The position numbers were made by a program, and so were the translations under genes. The notes beneath the pieces are model-generated. The model did not search any database. It was given only the letters and a program-made list of their open reading frames with translations, and was not told where the DNA came from. DNA of 64,000 bases from Opisthocomus hoazin. Lineage: Eukaryota; Chordata; Aves; Opisthocomiformes; Opisthocomidae. Location: assembly GCF_030867145.1 (NCBI RefSeq), contig NC_134454.1, positions 52,362,830 to 52,426,829 of the forward strand. Reading direction: 5' to 3'. Each line of letters begins with the position of its first letter. Within the stretch, counting starts at the first letter, position 1. Positions 1-13,900 of the stretch are shown here, piece after piece.

Positions 1-650
1 CATTTCTTTCTCAGGAGGATGCACCGCTCCTGAGCATGGAGGAAGTGATGTTTAAACAGCAACCGACACTGATGGACCCCCCTGCCTTCAAGAGCCCTGG
101 CCCATGGGATTCCTCCCAGTAGCTCCTTGAAGAGGGCAAAGTTAGCCCTCCTGAGGTCCAAGGTTTTGATCCTGCTTATCGCCCTGCTTCCTCCACGTAG
201 GATCCTGAACTCGACCATTTCATGGTCACTGCAGCCGAGTCTACCTCTGACCTTCACATCCTCAACCAGTCCCTCCTTGTTTGTTAATACAAGGTCCAGC
301 AGAGCGCCTTTCCTTGTTGGTTCCTCCACCACTTGCATCAGAAAGTTATCATCTATGCTCTGTAGGAACCTCCTGGATTGCGCCTGCCTAGCTGTATGGT
401 CTTCCCAGCTGAAGTCAGGGTGGTTGAAGTCCCCCATGAGAACCAGGGCTTGTGACTGTGAGGCTGCTTGCAGCTGCCTGTAGAAGGCCTCATCAATTTC
501 CTCCTCCTTGTCAGGTGGCCTGTAGTACACACCCACAGTAATGTCACCCATGTGAGCCTGTCCCTTAATTCTAACCCACAAGCTTTCAACTTGTTCCTCA
601 TTTGCCCCCAGGCCAAGCTCAATGCATTCCAGTTGCAATTCAGTAACAAT
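1..650 (-). mobile_element. CR1 LINE fragment, ORF2 endonuclease domain, cut by the window edge
   Basis: Read on the minus strand from about 640 to 1, this is a piece of CR1 ORF2, the protein of a non-LTR retrotransposon. It covers the apurinic-like (EEP) endonuclease and the linker that follows. Visible signatures are VGVYYRPPDKEEEIDEAFY, LMGDFNHPDFSW near 430 (GDFN active-site motif) and CSDHEMVEF near 225 (SDH motif). The frame looks open through all of the roughly 210 codons. The element is 5'-truncated at about 650 and continues to the left. It sits in VPS13A intron 16, in the same orientation as the gene. Confidence 0.9.
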
Positions 651-1841
651 GTTAAACTGAAAAAAAGGACAAAAGTTTGTATTGGCACAAAAAAAATCTG
701 AAGATGGAGAGAATTCAGTCATAGAAACAGTATCCATTCACTTTGCCTATCAGTTGCAGCATGACACTGCTCTCAAACTGCTCAAGAAATGACAGTAAAA
801 AATGGAAGTTAAACATCATAATAGAGCTTTAAAATGCCTCTTAGACATCCTCAAAACTTAATGAGAAGCAAAAACATTTTGATAAAGTTCACCTTATTGC
901 TTGTGCACCTGGTCGTTGGGTAAACACCGTACTCAAGCCAGTTAATGCAAATTCTACCAGCTCAGGAGTTTGCTTGTTTTCTCTTATTGATATAGACATG
1001 CTTAATAACTTCACAGAGAACTTCATGGCTTCATACTAGATATGCAGGAAAACAACAACAGTGGATTATAAAGTGTTAATATATATTCCAATACAGTTTG
1101 TGAAGAGAAGAAAATCACAAATACTAGTTTGATACTCTTTTTCTAGTGCTATAATTATCTCGTATAATAGCTGGTGTAAAAGTCATTCCCAAACAGTTAT
1201 TATGAAGAGGCAGGGTTACAGTAAGAGTAGACTATGCTCACAAACATGTCTTTGATATCTCTACACCACATTTTGAGATAAAGGGTCTCTAATGCAGAGC
1301 TGAGAGGCAGTCCATTGTACCATACATGGTACTTCACACAAATATGGCTGTTCAGACTGTTTCTGAATGGCTCAGAAATGTTGCTCTTCCCCACTACTAT
1401 CCTTCAATCACCTCTTTCCTTGCGTACTCACCCACTCTACCTCATGTACTACCACTCACATCTAAGAGTCCAGTGAATCCCTTAGTGCACATTCTTAAAA
1501 AGTTTCTAAATATTCTAAGGACTTATGAAGCATCTCATAATTTAAACAGCAATACACTACTTCTATGATTTTTCTTCTAGCTTGGGAGAGCAAAATTTCC
1601 TTCTGAACTTTTTCAGAACATCCAAAGTAAGCTCTATAACCACGCTCCAGAAACTACATCTAAGGATGCTCTGTTCTGCATAAAGCCACCATGCAGTAAC
1701 TTCATTAAAAAGCACCAGAACAGTATTCAAATATAGAGACCGAACTTCAAGTAATTTCAAAACTGAGTTCCTACCATCTTTAGATTTTTATTAGTAGACA
1801 AATCTACCAGTTGTTTGGTATCTTAGTTGGTTATGACTTAC
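651..1841. other. VPS13A intron 16, unique AT-rich part
   Basis: This is intron sequence between the CR1 piece and exon 16. I see no exon, RNA gene or recognisable repeat in it on either strand. Confidence 0.6.
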
Positions 1842-1936
1842 TGATTTTGGAAGGGTTGGGTCCACAGCTGTTTCACTATATCCAATTGCTGCATAAAGTT
1901 TAGCTTTCTCTTCAGGTGTCATCAGCTCTTCAAGAC
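1842..1936 (-). CDS. VPS13A: VPS13A exon 16 (residues 454-485), last exon in the window
   Basis: The exon has 95 nt and encodes [20 protein letters not shown] and [11 protein letters not shown] after the split Ser454. The acceptor is TGACAG and the donor TCA|GTAAGT. No exon matching the next conserved block (FFVHLKS in mammals, from memory) is found between 1 and 1841, so exon 17 lies outside the window. Confidence 0.96.
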
Positions 1937-4900
1937 CTGTCACATTGCAACAGGTTAGTTAAACTCAATATAGGCATCTGAAAAATGCAAATAGTGTCAT
2001 ACACTTTCCAGTGCTTCGTAGCTCTATAACATACAGTAGATAGTGTCAACACTGTCCTGAATTAGTAAAAGCAAAAACCCTGAGGTTTAATGTAAAGTCT
2101 TCAGTCTCCTAAAGCATGCCTTAAAATGCAATTACACTTTTATTCTGACCTACTGTTGTTCCTAGCTTGCTAACAACAGCAGGAAGCTTTTTGATTTACT
2201 TCCCGTGTTCCACAGCATTTAACAGGTGCTCTGTACTTAAGTGAACCAAACTCTAACACGCTGCATGAAATAGCCAAGTTGTAAAATGAATGGAACTAAA
2301 ATTTTTCACATTCCATTAACTGCTACTGTTTTCTAGCACTTTCTTCAAATCCCCATACACAGTATACCATGCAGACAAACGCGAAAACTGTGGCAGGAGA
2401 AAGCGCAAAATAAAGACAGTTCAGAAAGATGTATGGAAGGAACGGTAAGATACCTCTGTAAGATGCAATTAACAACTTCATCAGCAAAAAAAGGCTAAAA
2501 GAAAATATTAACATCAATAATCTGATAGCCAAAATATTAAACAAATCCAAAGTTCCACTGATAGTTACGTATTATTCTAGTAAGTTATTTTTAATAATAG
2601 AAAAAAAGACCAATAAAAGAACATACTCGAACCCTTTACTTCTTGTTGTTGTTCATCCTTTTTTTCACCTGACCAGCTCCATATCCAACTAAACCAGCCA
2701 CCAGAATTTTCATCATCTTGTTTTACTCCTGGTCTGTAGATTTTTAATCCAGCCTTAGTTGCCTGAAATTTTAAAAAAATACTCAAATAAGTCATTTTCT
2801 TCATGCTCCTTTCTTGATTTTCCTAAGAAAAACATAGATCCAAGACATGCTCTAACACAGTAGAACATCAATATGCAACCACTGGAAAGACACCATGTCA
2901 TTTGTTAGTTTTTCTTCTAATAACTTTTTCAAGTACACAGTGCATCATCAGACCAATTCTCACTTGTATAAAACCAACTAAATTTCTGAACAAAAAGAGC
3001 AAGTAAAACATAGCTTGATTTTAAGTTAATAAATCTTTCTTACATAGTAGATTTTCTTTGTAGCTCTCACCCACCAAAACAGTTCCACAACATTATATAG
3101 TGCTCTTCACTACAACAATGCAGTTATACGGAATCATTAAAAATACCTATGTAAGTGATTAAATAGCCAGCACAGGTCAAATTTTAAATGATCCCTGTAT
3201 TTTTCATTTCAAGATAGGTGTCCAAAGAAACAGTAATAATAATAATAAATAATTACTCTTGTAATAGAATACTTACTTTAAGGAACACAGAAAACTGTTC
3301 CTGGATCTGACAAATATAGCTGTAACAGTAATAAAGCCCTCCCTTCTCCCACATTTATTATTTCAACAACTAGGGGATGTACTGTCTGCTGCCAGTGATG
3401 ATTCCAATACTGGATCCTCACAAAGTGCAAACTTCACCTAGGCTTGACTGCTGAAAGTTTGGCATCAGGGATGCCAAACGACCATCATGCAATCTAAGAG
3501 ACAGCGGAGTTCTCAAAACTGTAGTGGACCACACAAACTAAATATTTTTCTTCATGATCCAAAAAGACACAAACACCTGCAGATAAGCCCTGAATTTAGA
3601 GATGCTCTAGTGAACGCGACACCCAAAGTGAGTGAGATGGGGATCCTTTCTCAGCATTCAAAAAAACCAAGATCTCTCTGCCACACAATTAGGGAAAACA
3701 GATGGCTATAAATCAGAACTTTTTAGGGACTTGTCACATCTACCCACCTACAGGCCAACAGAAGGCAGACTCACCACAAAAAGATAAAGACTTCTGAATT
3801 GATACTATTGATCCACCTCAGAGAGATGATGCAGGATGTCAGCTAAAAAACACAAGGACTCAAAAAAGTTTGAATAAAATTCTTCAAAGTCCTCTTTGTA
3901 AAGGATACCAAGTCATCAACCAGATGTTACAGAGTGAATGGTCCAAGCAAAGAACGGACAGAGCCTTAGAAAAAAGGGTTGTTCGACCTCTGAAAATAAG
4001 AGGTTTCTAGGACACTGAGAAGTTGGTGTTGAAGGACAACCGCCACGGACAAAAAGAAGAGACGCTTAAAGCTATGATTTTCAATATGTCTGAGATAGCA
4101 GCTGTCACCAGAGTCCAAGGTAAAAAAAGTCAGAGAGAAGGGAGGGGAACTGTGCTTCTGCAAGGATGAAGAAAACATTTGTGTCATATGGGAACTAAAG
4201 AAATTCCCTGAAGAAATCCTGTTGAGCTTTCCCCATCCTCTGTTTATAATGGAGTTTATTACTAAATACAGTCATAGTCTGTGGAAAGATTACTCAGCAA
4301 GGTAAACTGTTTTGACCAAAAGAAAGAGAGAACCAAGAGCATCAACCTGTATTCTGATATAGGCAAAATGTCTATAAAGTCTTCTCTAGTCTGAAAGCAC
4401 AAAATTTCTCAAACTATCTGATATAGAGACTTGATGTTTGGCGCTCTGAAGCTGATGCTTGTTACTTAGGGCAACAGTGGTGAATATTAGAAAGCAGCCT
4501 AAGAACAGAATATAAACTTCTTGCTACAAAGTTCCTAGAAAATCAGACGATACTGTGTGCAAAAACATGAGTTCTGGGGAAGCTGATTTCAAGCTCTAGA
4601 GAAAAGCAAGCCCTTGAAATTCAACTCTAAGGTATGTTTAAAAAAAAAAAAAAAAAAGAGTTTAAACAGCAGGGTCCTTTATCCAGCTTTATTCAGCCCA
4701 TATCTGAAGGATGTTCCCTTAAAATTCCTTGTAGACTTAACCGTCAGACTAACAAGCTAGTAGTAAACTTGCCTCTTACAAGTCCTTTGAGACCTTTTTC
4801 AGAGGTATGACCTGATAACAATAACAAAGATGTGTTCTGACAGATAGATGGAGGTAGAATCACTGTGATCTGGTTTTCAATACTTGGAAATAAACTCAGA

Positions 4901-7900
4901 GAGGTATATAGCAGATCTTCCATGATGATTTAGATTGGATATTAGGAAAGATGATTTAGATTGGATATTAGGAAAAATTTCTTTACTGAAAGAGTAGTCA
5001 GATATTGGAACAGGCTGCCCAGGGAAGTGGCGGAGTGACCATCCTTGAAGGTATTCAAAAAACATGTAGATGTGGCACTTCGGGACAGTTTAGTAGGCAT
5101 GGTGGTGTTGGGTTGACAGCTGGACTTGATGATCTTAGAGGTCTTTTCCAACCTTAATGATTCTATGATTTTCTAACACTTTTCAAATGCAAAGCTAAAA
5201 GGCCAAACAAATGAAAATTCCTTCGCTCACAACTTATTTCAAAGCACTAAAGAAAACTATCTTAACAATCTGATCGGAAAGTGGACAGGAATGCAGTATG
5301 GCATAACCTTTTGTAAGCAGCGTGGTCACACTGGAGAAAAGACGACTGAAACTAAACAGGAAATTCTTTCAGATTTCCCTCACGTTGCAAAATTCAGACA
5401 AACAACTGAAGGGGAGGGACATGAATGAGTCTTCTGGTTTGGTCAGAGTCTGAATAATGATTATACAAGCATCCAAATACGGGTGTACATAAAGACAACT
5501 AGCAGGAAAAATCACATTTATGGATTCCTGATTAGAGTTTTGGTTTAGAAGCATCAGATGTATCACTGCAGCAATTGGATTCATACCATACTTAATACAC
5601 TCCACAAAAATAATAAAAAAAAAATTTCTTTCAAGCATTGCCATGAGAAATGATTGATGTTCATGAAGTTTAATTATCAGTACATTATTTCAGATTCTAA
5701 ACTTCATACTCTGCTTACTTTCAGTCACACTGATTCTTAATGGAGAAAGACCACAGTTTTCAGAAAACCTATACAGATTTCACTTCAGTATCCTAGAATG
5801 ATGCTCAGACACTACAACGAGCAGTATGCTAACCCAGGAAAAACAAGGCTAACAAATTAAGCGTCACTACTCAAGTCACATTTTCTTGCATAATTATGAC
5901 TATCTACTTAAATGTATTCTGCGTTTGCTGTACTCCAAATAACGTTTGCAAACAGTAACAAAAGGCAAACATACTGCATACGCAGGTGTTCAGCCCACAT
6001 AATAGGCTATCAGGAAGGAAAGGAATTAACTAACAGTCCAGACTGGTGGGGTGGTGGTAGCTGGGTGGAAAAGCCTGAAGCTTTGGGTAAAGTTGCTTCC
6101 AAGCAGACTTCTCCTATCATCCTTCAACCATATTTTCCACAGTAGATCTTCCTCATCAAAAGTGGAAAGAAATTTATCCCAGATCAGTTATTCTGAAGAA
6201 GCAGTATATGGAGCTATTTAATTTTTGCTTAATTATAAGCTGAAACCAACTATGCCTTATAATAACAAACATGAAATACAAGGAAAACACAAAGACTGTA
6301 TGATGTACAATGCAGTCACTAAAACTAAAATGCATCTGCCTAAAATCTCCACAACCTCAGCTATTCTTAGAATCACTTAAATGATGAAATTTTACCTCAA
6401 CTTCTGCTTGTTGCCTTGCGAGAGTGATGTTAAAAACATCCAAGGCCTTTTCAAATTCCTAGAAAGGAGATGAGAAATTATTTATTTGACAATTTCATTT
6501 GGTTTTATTTCACAGCTCAGTTTTACAGGAAACAACAAGTAAACAACCCTTTCAGTGCAACCCAACTTGATTTGCTCACGATGCAAACTTAAACCTGGAA
6601 AAGTACGTCAGTTTAAGTTTTTCTTCACTGCAGTTACTGATTTAAATAATGACATAATATGTTTGTTCATACTAGTCACAGAGAAAGGTACTGATAAAGT
6701 TGCAAGTCTGGCCGCTGAAAATCTTATTTTAACTTAGTACTAATTTAGGAACATGTAAATATTTAAGTTTAAGAAAATAACAAGATGAACAATATTTATG
6801 CCTTTAATGGAAAACAGCTAACCTCCAACCATTTTAAGATTTCTTCATTAGGTTTTTTTGACGTTATCTTTGTTTTATACATCTCTTTGTAGTTCTTCAC
6901 TTGTTTCCTATGGTGTCGGATACGTTCCCATGACCACATTTGGAGCTTAGGTTGAACATTTACTTCAAGGATGCCATAAATAACATATTTCCACCTAAGA
7001 GGAAAGAAAAATGAAGTATAGTTTACATTTCTTCTGGTATATTGAAAAGACACCTAGAGCTATGCAGACTCCCACTAAATAAAACTTTCAGTTGTGAAAG
7101 AGTGAAATCCCTTGTCTAATATCATACTTCTGATCAGTAAAGGAAGCTAAGGATTTTATTTTTTTCCACACAAAGTTGACAGGTTGCTATTTCCTAAAAT
7201 CAAAAAGTAAGCTTCGTGTGTGTGTGTCTGTGTGTGTCTGTGTGTGTGTCTGTGTGTCTGTGTCTGTGTGTCTGTGTGTGTGTGATTCAAACTAATACAC
7301 TAACAAATTGTTTTTAAAGTCTGAGATGGCCTACCATGTCTTGGCATTGTTGTGCAATGGAACATCAGGTCTGTACTTCCTGTATGGCAGATTTCGAGTC
7401 ATCATATCAATAGACTCAAGTAGCTCCATAACACTGAAGTACTAAAAAAAAAACCAAACAAACAAAACAATTCAAACTGTTACTCTCTTTCTGAGCCCAA
7501 CATGAATCAAGCTTATCTTTAACAAGAAAATAATTCACAAAGAAAAACAAGACTAAGTGAATTGATTCTGTACGTTTACTATAAAATTTCAGACTGCTTT
7601 TCTTACTATTCTTGCAAACTAACTTTTTTACCACATTACATATAACTTCAGAAAAATAGTTTATACCTGTGGCTTATTGAATTCAACAGTTATATCCTGT
7701 AAATTTACATCTAAATCCATTTTCGGTGTTGAAAAGTCAACATCAGATCGAGGATTCATAAGGAGTTTGGCTTTAGCTGAAATAGGGCGGAATACTGAAA
7801 AACAGAAGATGGTATGAAAAGTGCAATAAAATTACTTAAGACTGCTATAAATGATATGTAACACTTATCAGCTCAAGTTATGCCATATTATTCATCGAAA

Positions 7901-10900
7901 AATGCCAGACTTCAAAACATGAAGACTTCACCAACACAGTTTAAAATATAATACAATCTATACTCAATTTCCAGTTTCATTCTGGCAACATTTGTGGAAC
8001 AAATACTTGTGGAACATTTTCACAAAGTTTCCTGTATGCAGTATTATTTGGCAGATGTTTCAATTCATAGTTTATGTTCACAACAAATCTAATTTTTTTG
8101 ACTATAATACAAGCTACTTATAGTACAAGATAGTTTCAAACATAGCACTTCACTACAATAACTCTTATTCCATAAGGATTTTTTTTAAATGTTACTGATG
8201 TTTTATACTGTTTGATAAATTATACTCACAACAGTGGATAAAACCAAACATTCCACATTTCTAAATCCAAGCCCAAGTAAGCATGGAAAAAAAATCAATA
8301 GGAAGAACTAAACTGCACTCCTTACTAATATTTTTAAGTAACAGCCAAAGTAGCAAGTTCTGATAGGCATTAAAAATTAGAAGTAAACTATACATGCATA
8401 TTACAAATACAAATAAAATACCACTTACCAAAATCATAGCCTTCTGGAATCACATTGTGGCTGGCAACTCCCTGTTTTAAGTTAACCTATATACACAATG
8501 GAGTTAAAAATAAGTTGCATTTTTTATTTCAAGATAAAGTATTAAAATATGAAATGTCAGCATTTTAATACAAGTTTCAGATAATCCCTCTGATACACAG
8601 TACAACTCAAAATATTCCTATATGTTTCAAACAGCATAAGACTTCTATTTTTAGCTAATAAAATCAACAGTAAGATGACCATATATTGTGTATAATTTTG
8701 TAACTGGCAAAGGACTTTTTCTCTTTTTTTAAATTCCTCAGATGGGTGTTGTACTTCTATCACATAAAAACCTCAATATTTACTATTTTTCCTAAAAAAG
8801 CTATCAGTAACAAGACAATTCTTCAGGACATTGACATAAATGGAAGCAGAATTGAATGCGAAGCATGCTCTACACCTTACAGAATGAACTAGAATACTAG
8901 ATACATTATCTCATAATTTACTTACCAATGATTCATCACAACCACCATGGTAGAACATCTCTGATTTAACATTCCAGTAAGCAAAAAGGTTATCCAGTCG
9001 TACAAGCTGAAAATACAACAGAACATATGTATTAATACCTACAAATCTTAGATTAATAATTTGGATTTCACAAAGTCTGAATGAACAAAAATATTCAGAA
9101 TATTCCTTGCAGGCTATGCATCCTTTTGTTTTAAAGCCTATACAGCTACATGTTTTCTTGACCTCATTTTCTGCAGAAGGAATCTTTCTTTAGCATACAG
9201 TTTATACTGTACCTTGTAGAACAACTTGGCAGTTTCATCATGTAAACATGGATTCCAATTCTTATCTGAGGTCTGAAATGAGAATTAAAGAAAGTTATTC
9301 CAACATCTATACCACACCAACGTTTTCACCACTGAAAATAACGGGATGCCTTCTTCTGATTTAAGATGATTAAGCCATTAATTTAAGTGGGAACTTGATA
9401 AGGCTACTTCCCCTAAAAAATAACACACATGTACGTGTAGTGACTGCTAGGCTGCACACAAGACTTAAAAATTCCGTTTTCAGTATTGCAAACTGTTTTC
9501 CTTTACGTCAATATTATTTTTAGGCAGGCTCTTTGGAAAGAGATAAACAAGGGACTACAATTCTTTTATAATTCTGAAAGTAACATTTTAGTTTGAGCCC
9601 AACAGAAACACTATATGCTATTATACTTTCTCAAGGCTAATACACATTTCAGGAGTGAAGTAGTAAGAATACCAAGCTTTTGTTCACTATGCAAAACTGT
9701 TTAGGGGAAGGGGCTGGCAAAAACCCTTTAAATGTGGAAGGAACAAACGTTCATAAGACAACTATTATAAACATAGACATATTTTCTTTAAGATTATCAG
9801 TTACAAGGAAAAGCAATTGAATCCAAGCAACTTGGGAGAATCAGCATATTGCCGCTACTAGGTGGTCCTCCAGAAAAAAAAAACAACATATACAGTCTAT
9901 GATGACTACTATTAGCACTTTAAAGTGGAGCTTGCAGATCAAAGAACTGAGTTCCAGTTTGAAACAAGATGCGATCCTCTTTTTTTCCCTCCTCATTACC
10001 AAGTAGTAACTTACTTTCTTCAGGCTCATCGCAGTTTCAGTAAAATATTCATAGATTCTGAATAGCCCAAACCCAGTAAAGTCTGGTACTTAGCAACCAC
10101 AAACTGCAGCAGGCAGAAGCATAAGAATTTCCTCTCAAAGGTCTGTTTTAATGCTAGTACTCTAACGGCACCCCTGCGACAATATTTATGCTAGATTTGG
10201 AAAAGCAACTAGTCACCACAGTGCACTGCTCGTGATTATAGGTATACTTTCATTAGATAGCACGTTACCAGACAGCACAATAATACACAAAAATGTAACT
10301 TAACCTATCAGTATAGACCAACATGCTCTTTAGATGAAAAATAAAATTACCTGCAAACTTAGATTCTGAAGTGAAATTCCAAATGACAATGGGTTATTCC
10401 GATTTGTGATCTAATAGAGCAGGGAGGAAACACCAAAAATGTATTATCTTTTGCTCTAAATACAGATTTGGAAGTAAACAGAAAAAAAAAATTACATCTA
10501 GTAAAGATCTGACAACTATATCTTCCTCGTATCCAACCATACCTATGCTTATAAGTACCTTTATGCTTTGGTACAACTTTTTTATTAGTTTTTGGCGGGT
10601 TTTTTTTGAAGACTACGAAATCTCCAAAACTTTACTAGGATTCTCTCAGTGTGGAAAGCAACTAGGAGAAAAGAAGTCAGACAGGTTCCTAATTTCATGT
10701 TATAGTGCACAACCCCTTACGCCGAGATATACAAAAGTACTTACATCATCTTCATAGCGAATATGGATGTTGGAAATCTTCACCTGAAGATTTTTGATGA
10801 CCTGAGTGACTAGTTTTTCTACAAAAGTGTCTTGTTTCTCTTCTTTTACTTTATCTAAGTTAAAGGAAAATAATTTTTTTGCATTATTTCTAAAACTGCA

Positions 10901-13900
10901 GCAGAGAAAACCACAACATAGTAAAGTTTGTATGATAGCTATTTAAATTTTCCATTACATTGTACTCTAGTTGTATAAAAACACATCCTTCCACTATAAT
11001 CTATAACATTTATACCCTCAGACTAGACAGTTTCAGCTTTATTACCTGCTGCATGAAGAATCAGGTTGTTCAAAAGTATGACCTGTACACACTGAAGGTG
11101 GCCAACACATACTTCTTGAAAGTACCAGAAGTTGAATTTAAGATTATAAGACTTAACAAGTATCAAAGAACAAATTAAACAGAATCTTTAAAAAAGTGTA
11201 ACCATAAAAAAATCTTTGCTGCTGCAAACAAAGTTAAATTGCTTCTCATGAAAGAAGAGGAAAAAAAAATGTCAGGCAACACATAGCACAAGCAAGCAAT
11301 ACTTCAAAAGCTTTATTTATATCGGATCACAACAATGCTTGAACCTTTTTATTTTCAGGATGCCTGTTCTGCAATATTGATGGCAGCTACACATAAAAAT
11401 CTGTAACTGATAGGTTTTTAAGTATCAAGAGGAAAACAGAAATCTTAAACACTTTAAGTGACAAATCCAGCATCTTTCTGGATTAAAACGAAGAAACAAA
11501 TAGCACCACTTCCATTAGCTTTTCGCATTTTTACCTTGGTCAGCTATTTTCTGCTTTGCTTCCTCTATCCTTTGCAATTCCCTTTGTCTGGCTTCCAAGA
11601 GCTGCCTGGCTTCTTTTTCAGCGTCGTATTTTATGCCTAAATACAGAACACAAAAAGCTATGACACAAAAAGCCTCACATATTTTTAAAAGATGCTGTTT
11701 CAAAAACAATAATTTTCACATTTTGTTAATAGTTACATAGTAACAAAAAGCTAGGTGACTAAAGGTAAACTACTGAAAGACACCCCATTACCATTATCTA
11801 ATTGTATTTGCTAGCAGTATCTACTAGGAACAAAGTTCATGAAAATAGTATCAACCCATCCCAGATACTTCTGAAATCCCACCAATCTACATTCACTTTT
11901 TCCTCTACATTAACTTACTGGCTGTGGGCACAATAAGCAAATAAACTCCATCAAGAACTGCCTCAACGGGTTGAGTATAAAGGTTTTGCCATGGAATCTG
12001 TAGGTTAAGTTGGCCTACAAACATGAAAGAGAAAGGCTGAGGTATACAGTTAAATAGTCGACTGGGAAAAAAAAGGTTAGAAAGATAAATGACATTAACC
12101 ACAAAATCTCTGAACAATTATTATATTGGACAGAAAAAACAGTGCATCTGAGACACATGTACTTTGGATTGTTTATTTTACGCAACACACAAATGAACGA
12201 GGCAAATTTTTCCATAAGCAGAACTATAAAGTCTACAGGTACTCTCCTCACTCCCTTGAATGACATCCCTTCTTCCCAACAGCAACCCCTCCCTCCTTGC
12301 AAATCCGCTGCAGTAACCTCATAAACAAGCAAAGCACGGGCAGCTCACACATCATCAGTCAGCTAAGTATTCCCTAAAACAAAATTTTAAAACACGTACT
12401 TTTCTTCTTTTTCCGTGGAAGAGAGTCTTTAAGTAGAGTGTATGCAGGGTGTATGCTTTGTGAACACAGTGACCCTGAGGTTACAGCGTATCTCATTCTT
12501 CACACACTTGCAAATTTTAATAAACTATGATATCAGTCACATGAAAATATATATTTCCAGGGTAGATTTAAGGGAAAGATAATGGCTTTAGACTTAGCTC
12601 GCTTTAAGAAACCACTAACAAGACAATCAACTTGTCATGAGAAAACTTTTCATATTAGCCAAAACAGGGAAGGAGGATAGAAAGGGAATTGGAAGGCAAA
12701 ATCAGTTGTGGAGTCTTGGTAAAACAAGAGATGAAATCTTCTCAGTTGCTCGTCTTTGCTCTGTTGGGTTCTCTTCTCATTAACATTGAAGCGATAAGGC
12801 AGGACTCCAGTATATTTTAACTTTACCATCTCAGCTCAGGAAATGGAGGTTTATTCTTCAGAAGAGAGAGGAGACTTCAAAGTGTACAAAACATGCAAAT
12901 CAAGGAAACTAGGAAAATTACTTGCTTACGATACTAAACATACTGTTTTCCGTGCAAGTGGCTCTAGGTAACTCCCACATGGGTGTAGGATAAAATGTAA
13001 CTTACCAATATGTCCTGCTTTAACTTTAAATGGCACATCCAGCTGACTCTGAAATAAAGTGTTTTAGAACACTTAAGATCCTTTCAGCAACTTGTAAATG
13101 TTCCCATGCAGTAAAAAAGATGATCATAACCTTAACAACAAATCTACCTTTCAATCACTGAAAAAATCCCATTCAATATAATGGAAGAAGCAAGCATTTT
13201 GTTACTGATTTAGACCATTAAACCATGCTAGGCTAAATACATTCCCAAGAGCAAGTTTCTAGGTTCACAAGCCATAGAAATAAAAAAGTCTTTCACTATG
13301 TTCTTGACCTACACACATTCTTTCAGCAATTACTGAGAGTTTTGTTTTTGAAATAAAAAACCACTATATTAAGCCAGCACACACCTTCACCTTTACATTT
13401 AATCTCACCTTAATTAGACAATCCACACAAGTGCAGAGAAAACAAAACAGTAAGTTTTCACTTAAAAGATAGCGTACCCTAAAATAAGAGCCAGAAACAG
13501 CACATACAACCCAAAAGGTTGCTCAAGAATCATTTATGCAACAGTTTTTTTGTTATTTTCACTAACTTACCAGTGCATTTTCTTTTATTTCAAGATTCTT
13601 CAGCGCTACAGCTCCTAAAAGCAAAGAAACCAGTAAATAAAACTACAATGAGCAAAGTAGTAGTGGCACACGCTAAACATCCCAAAGTCTGAGTCAGTGG
13701 TCTCTGACCTGCGGTTCTTTAACAATTTGTTGTAGAAGATGCCCACAACCTACACGTCAAATATCCATGAAAGATGATTAAGAACACACTGTTCATTCAC
13801 GCTACAAAATAATATCTGAGATTATCTCCTGGAGCTTGCTTGTCAATGGAAAAGCACCTAAGCTTCCTCAAAGTAAAAAATACTGGAAATTACTGTCACA

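Larger units (their letters stand above)
2763..6395. other. VPS13A intron 14 (3.6 kb)
   Basis: Mostly unique AT-rich sequence. It holds an A18 homopolymer (4640-4657), a short AAT repeat near 3235-3250 and one CR1 3' end (about 4922-5170), listed separately. Short open frames here have no protein-like content. Confidence 0.7.
6459..13570. other. VPS13A introns 2-13: short introns between clustered exons
   Basis: The introns between exons 2 and 14 range from about 200 to 1100 bp (longest: intron 7 at 9273-10350 and intron 3 at 12015-13005). They are AT-rich and unique, apart from the TG-rich microsatellite in intron 12. No other gene or mobile element is evident. Confidence 0.7.

Noticed and set aside
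651..1841. Search for VPS13A exon 17 left of exon 16
   Set aside because: No frame resembling the next conserved block with AG/GT borders is present, so it lies outside the window.
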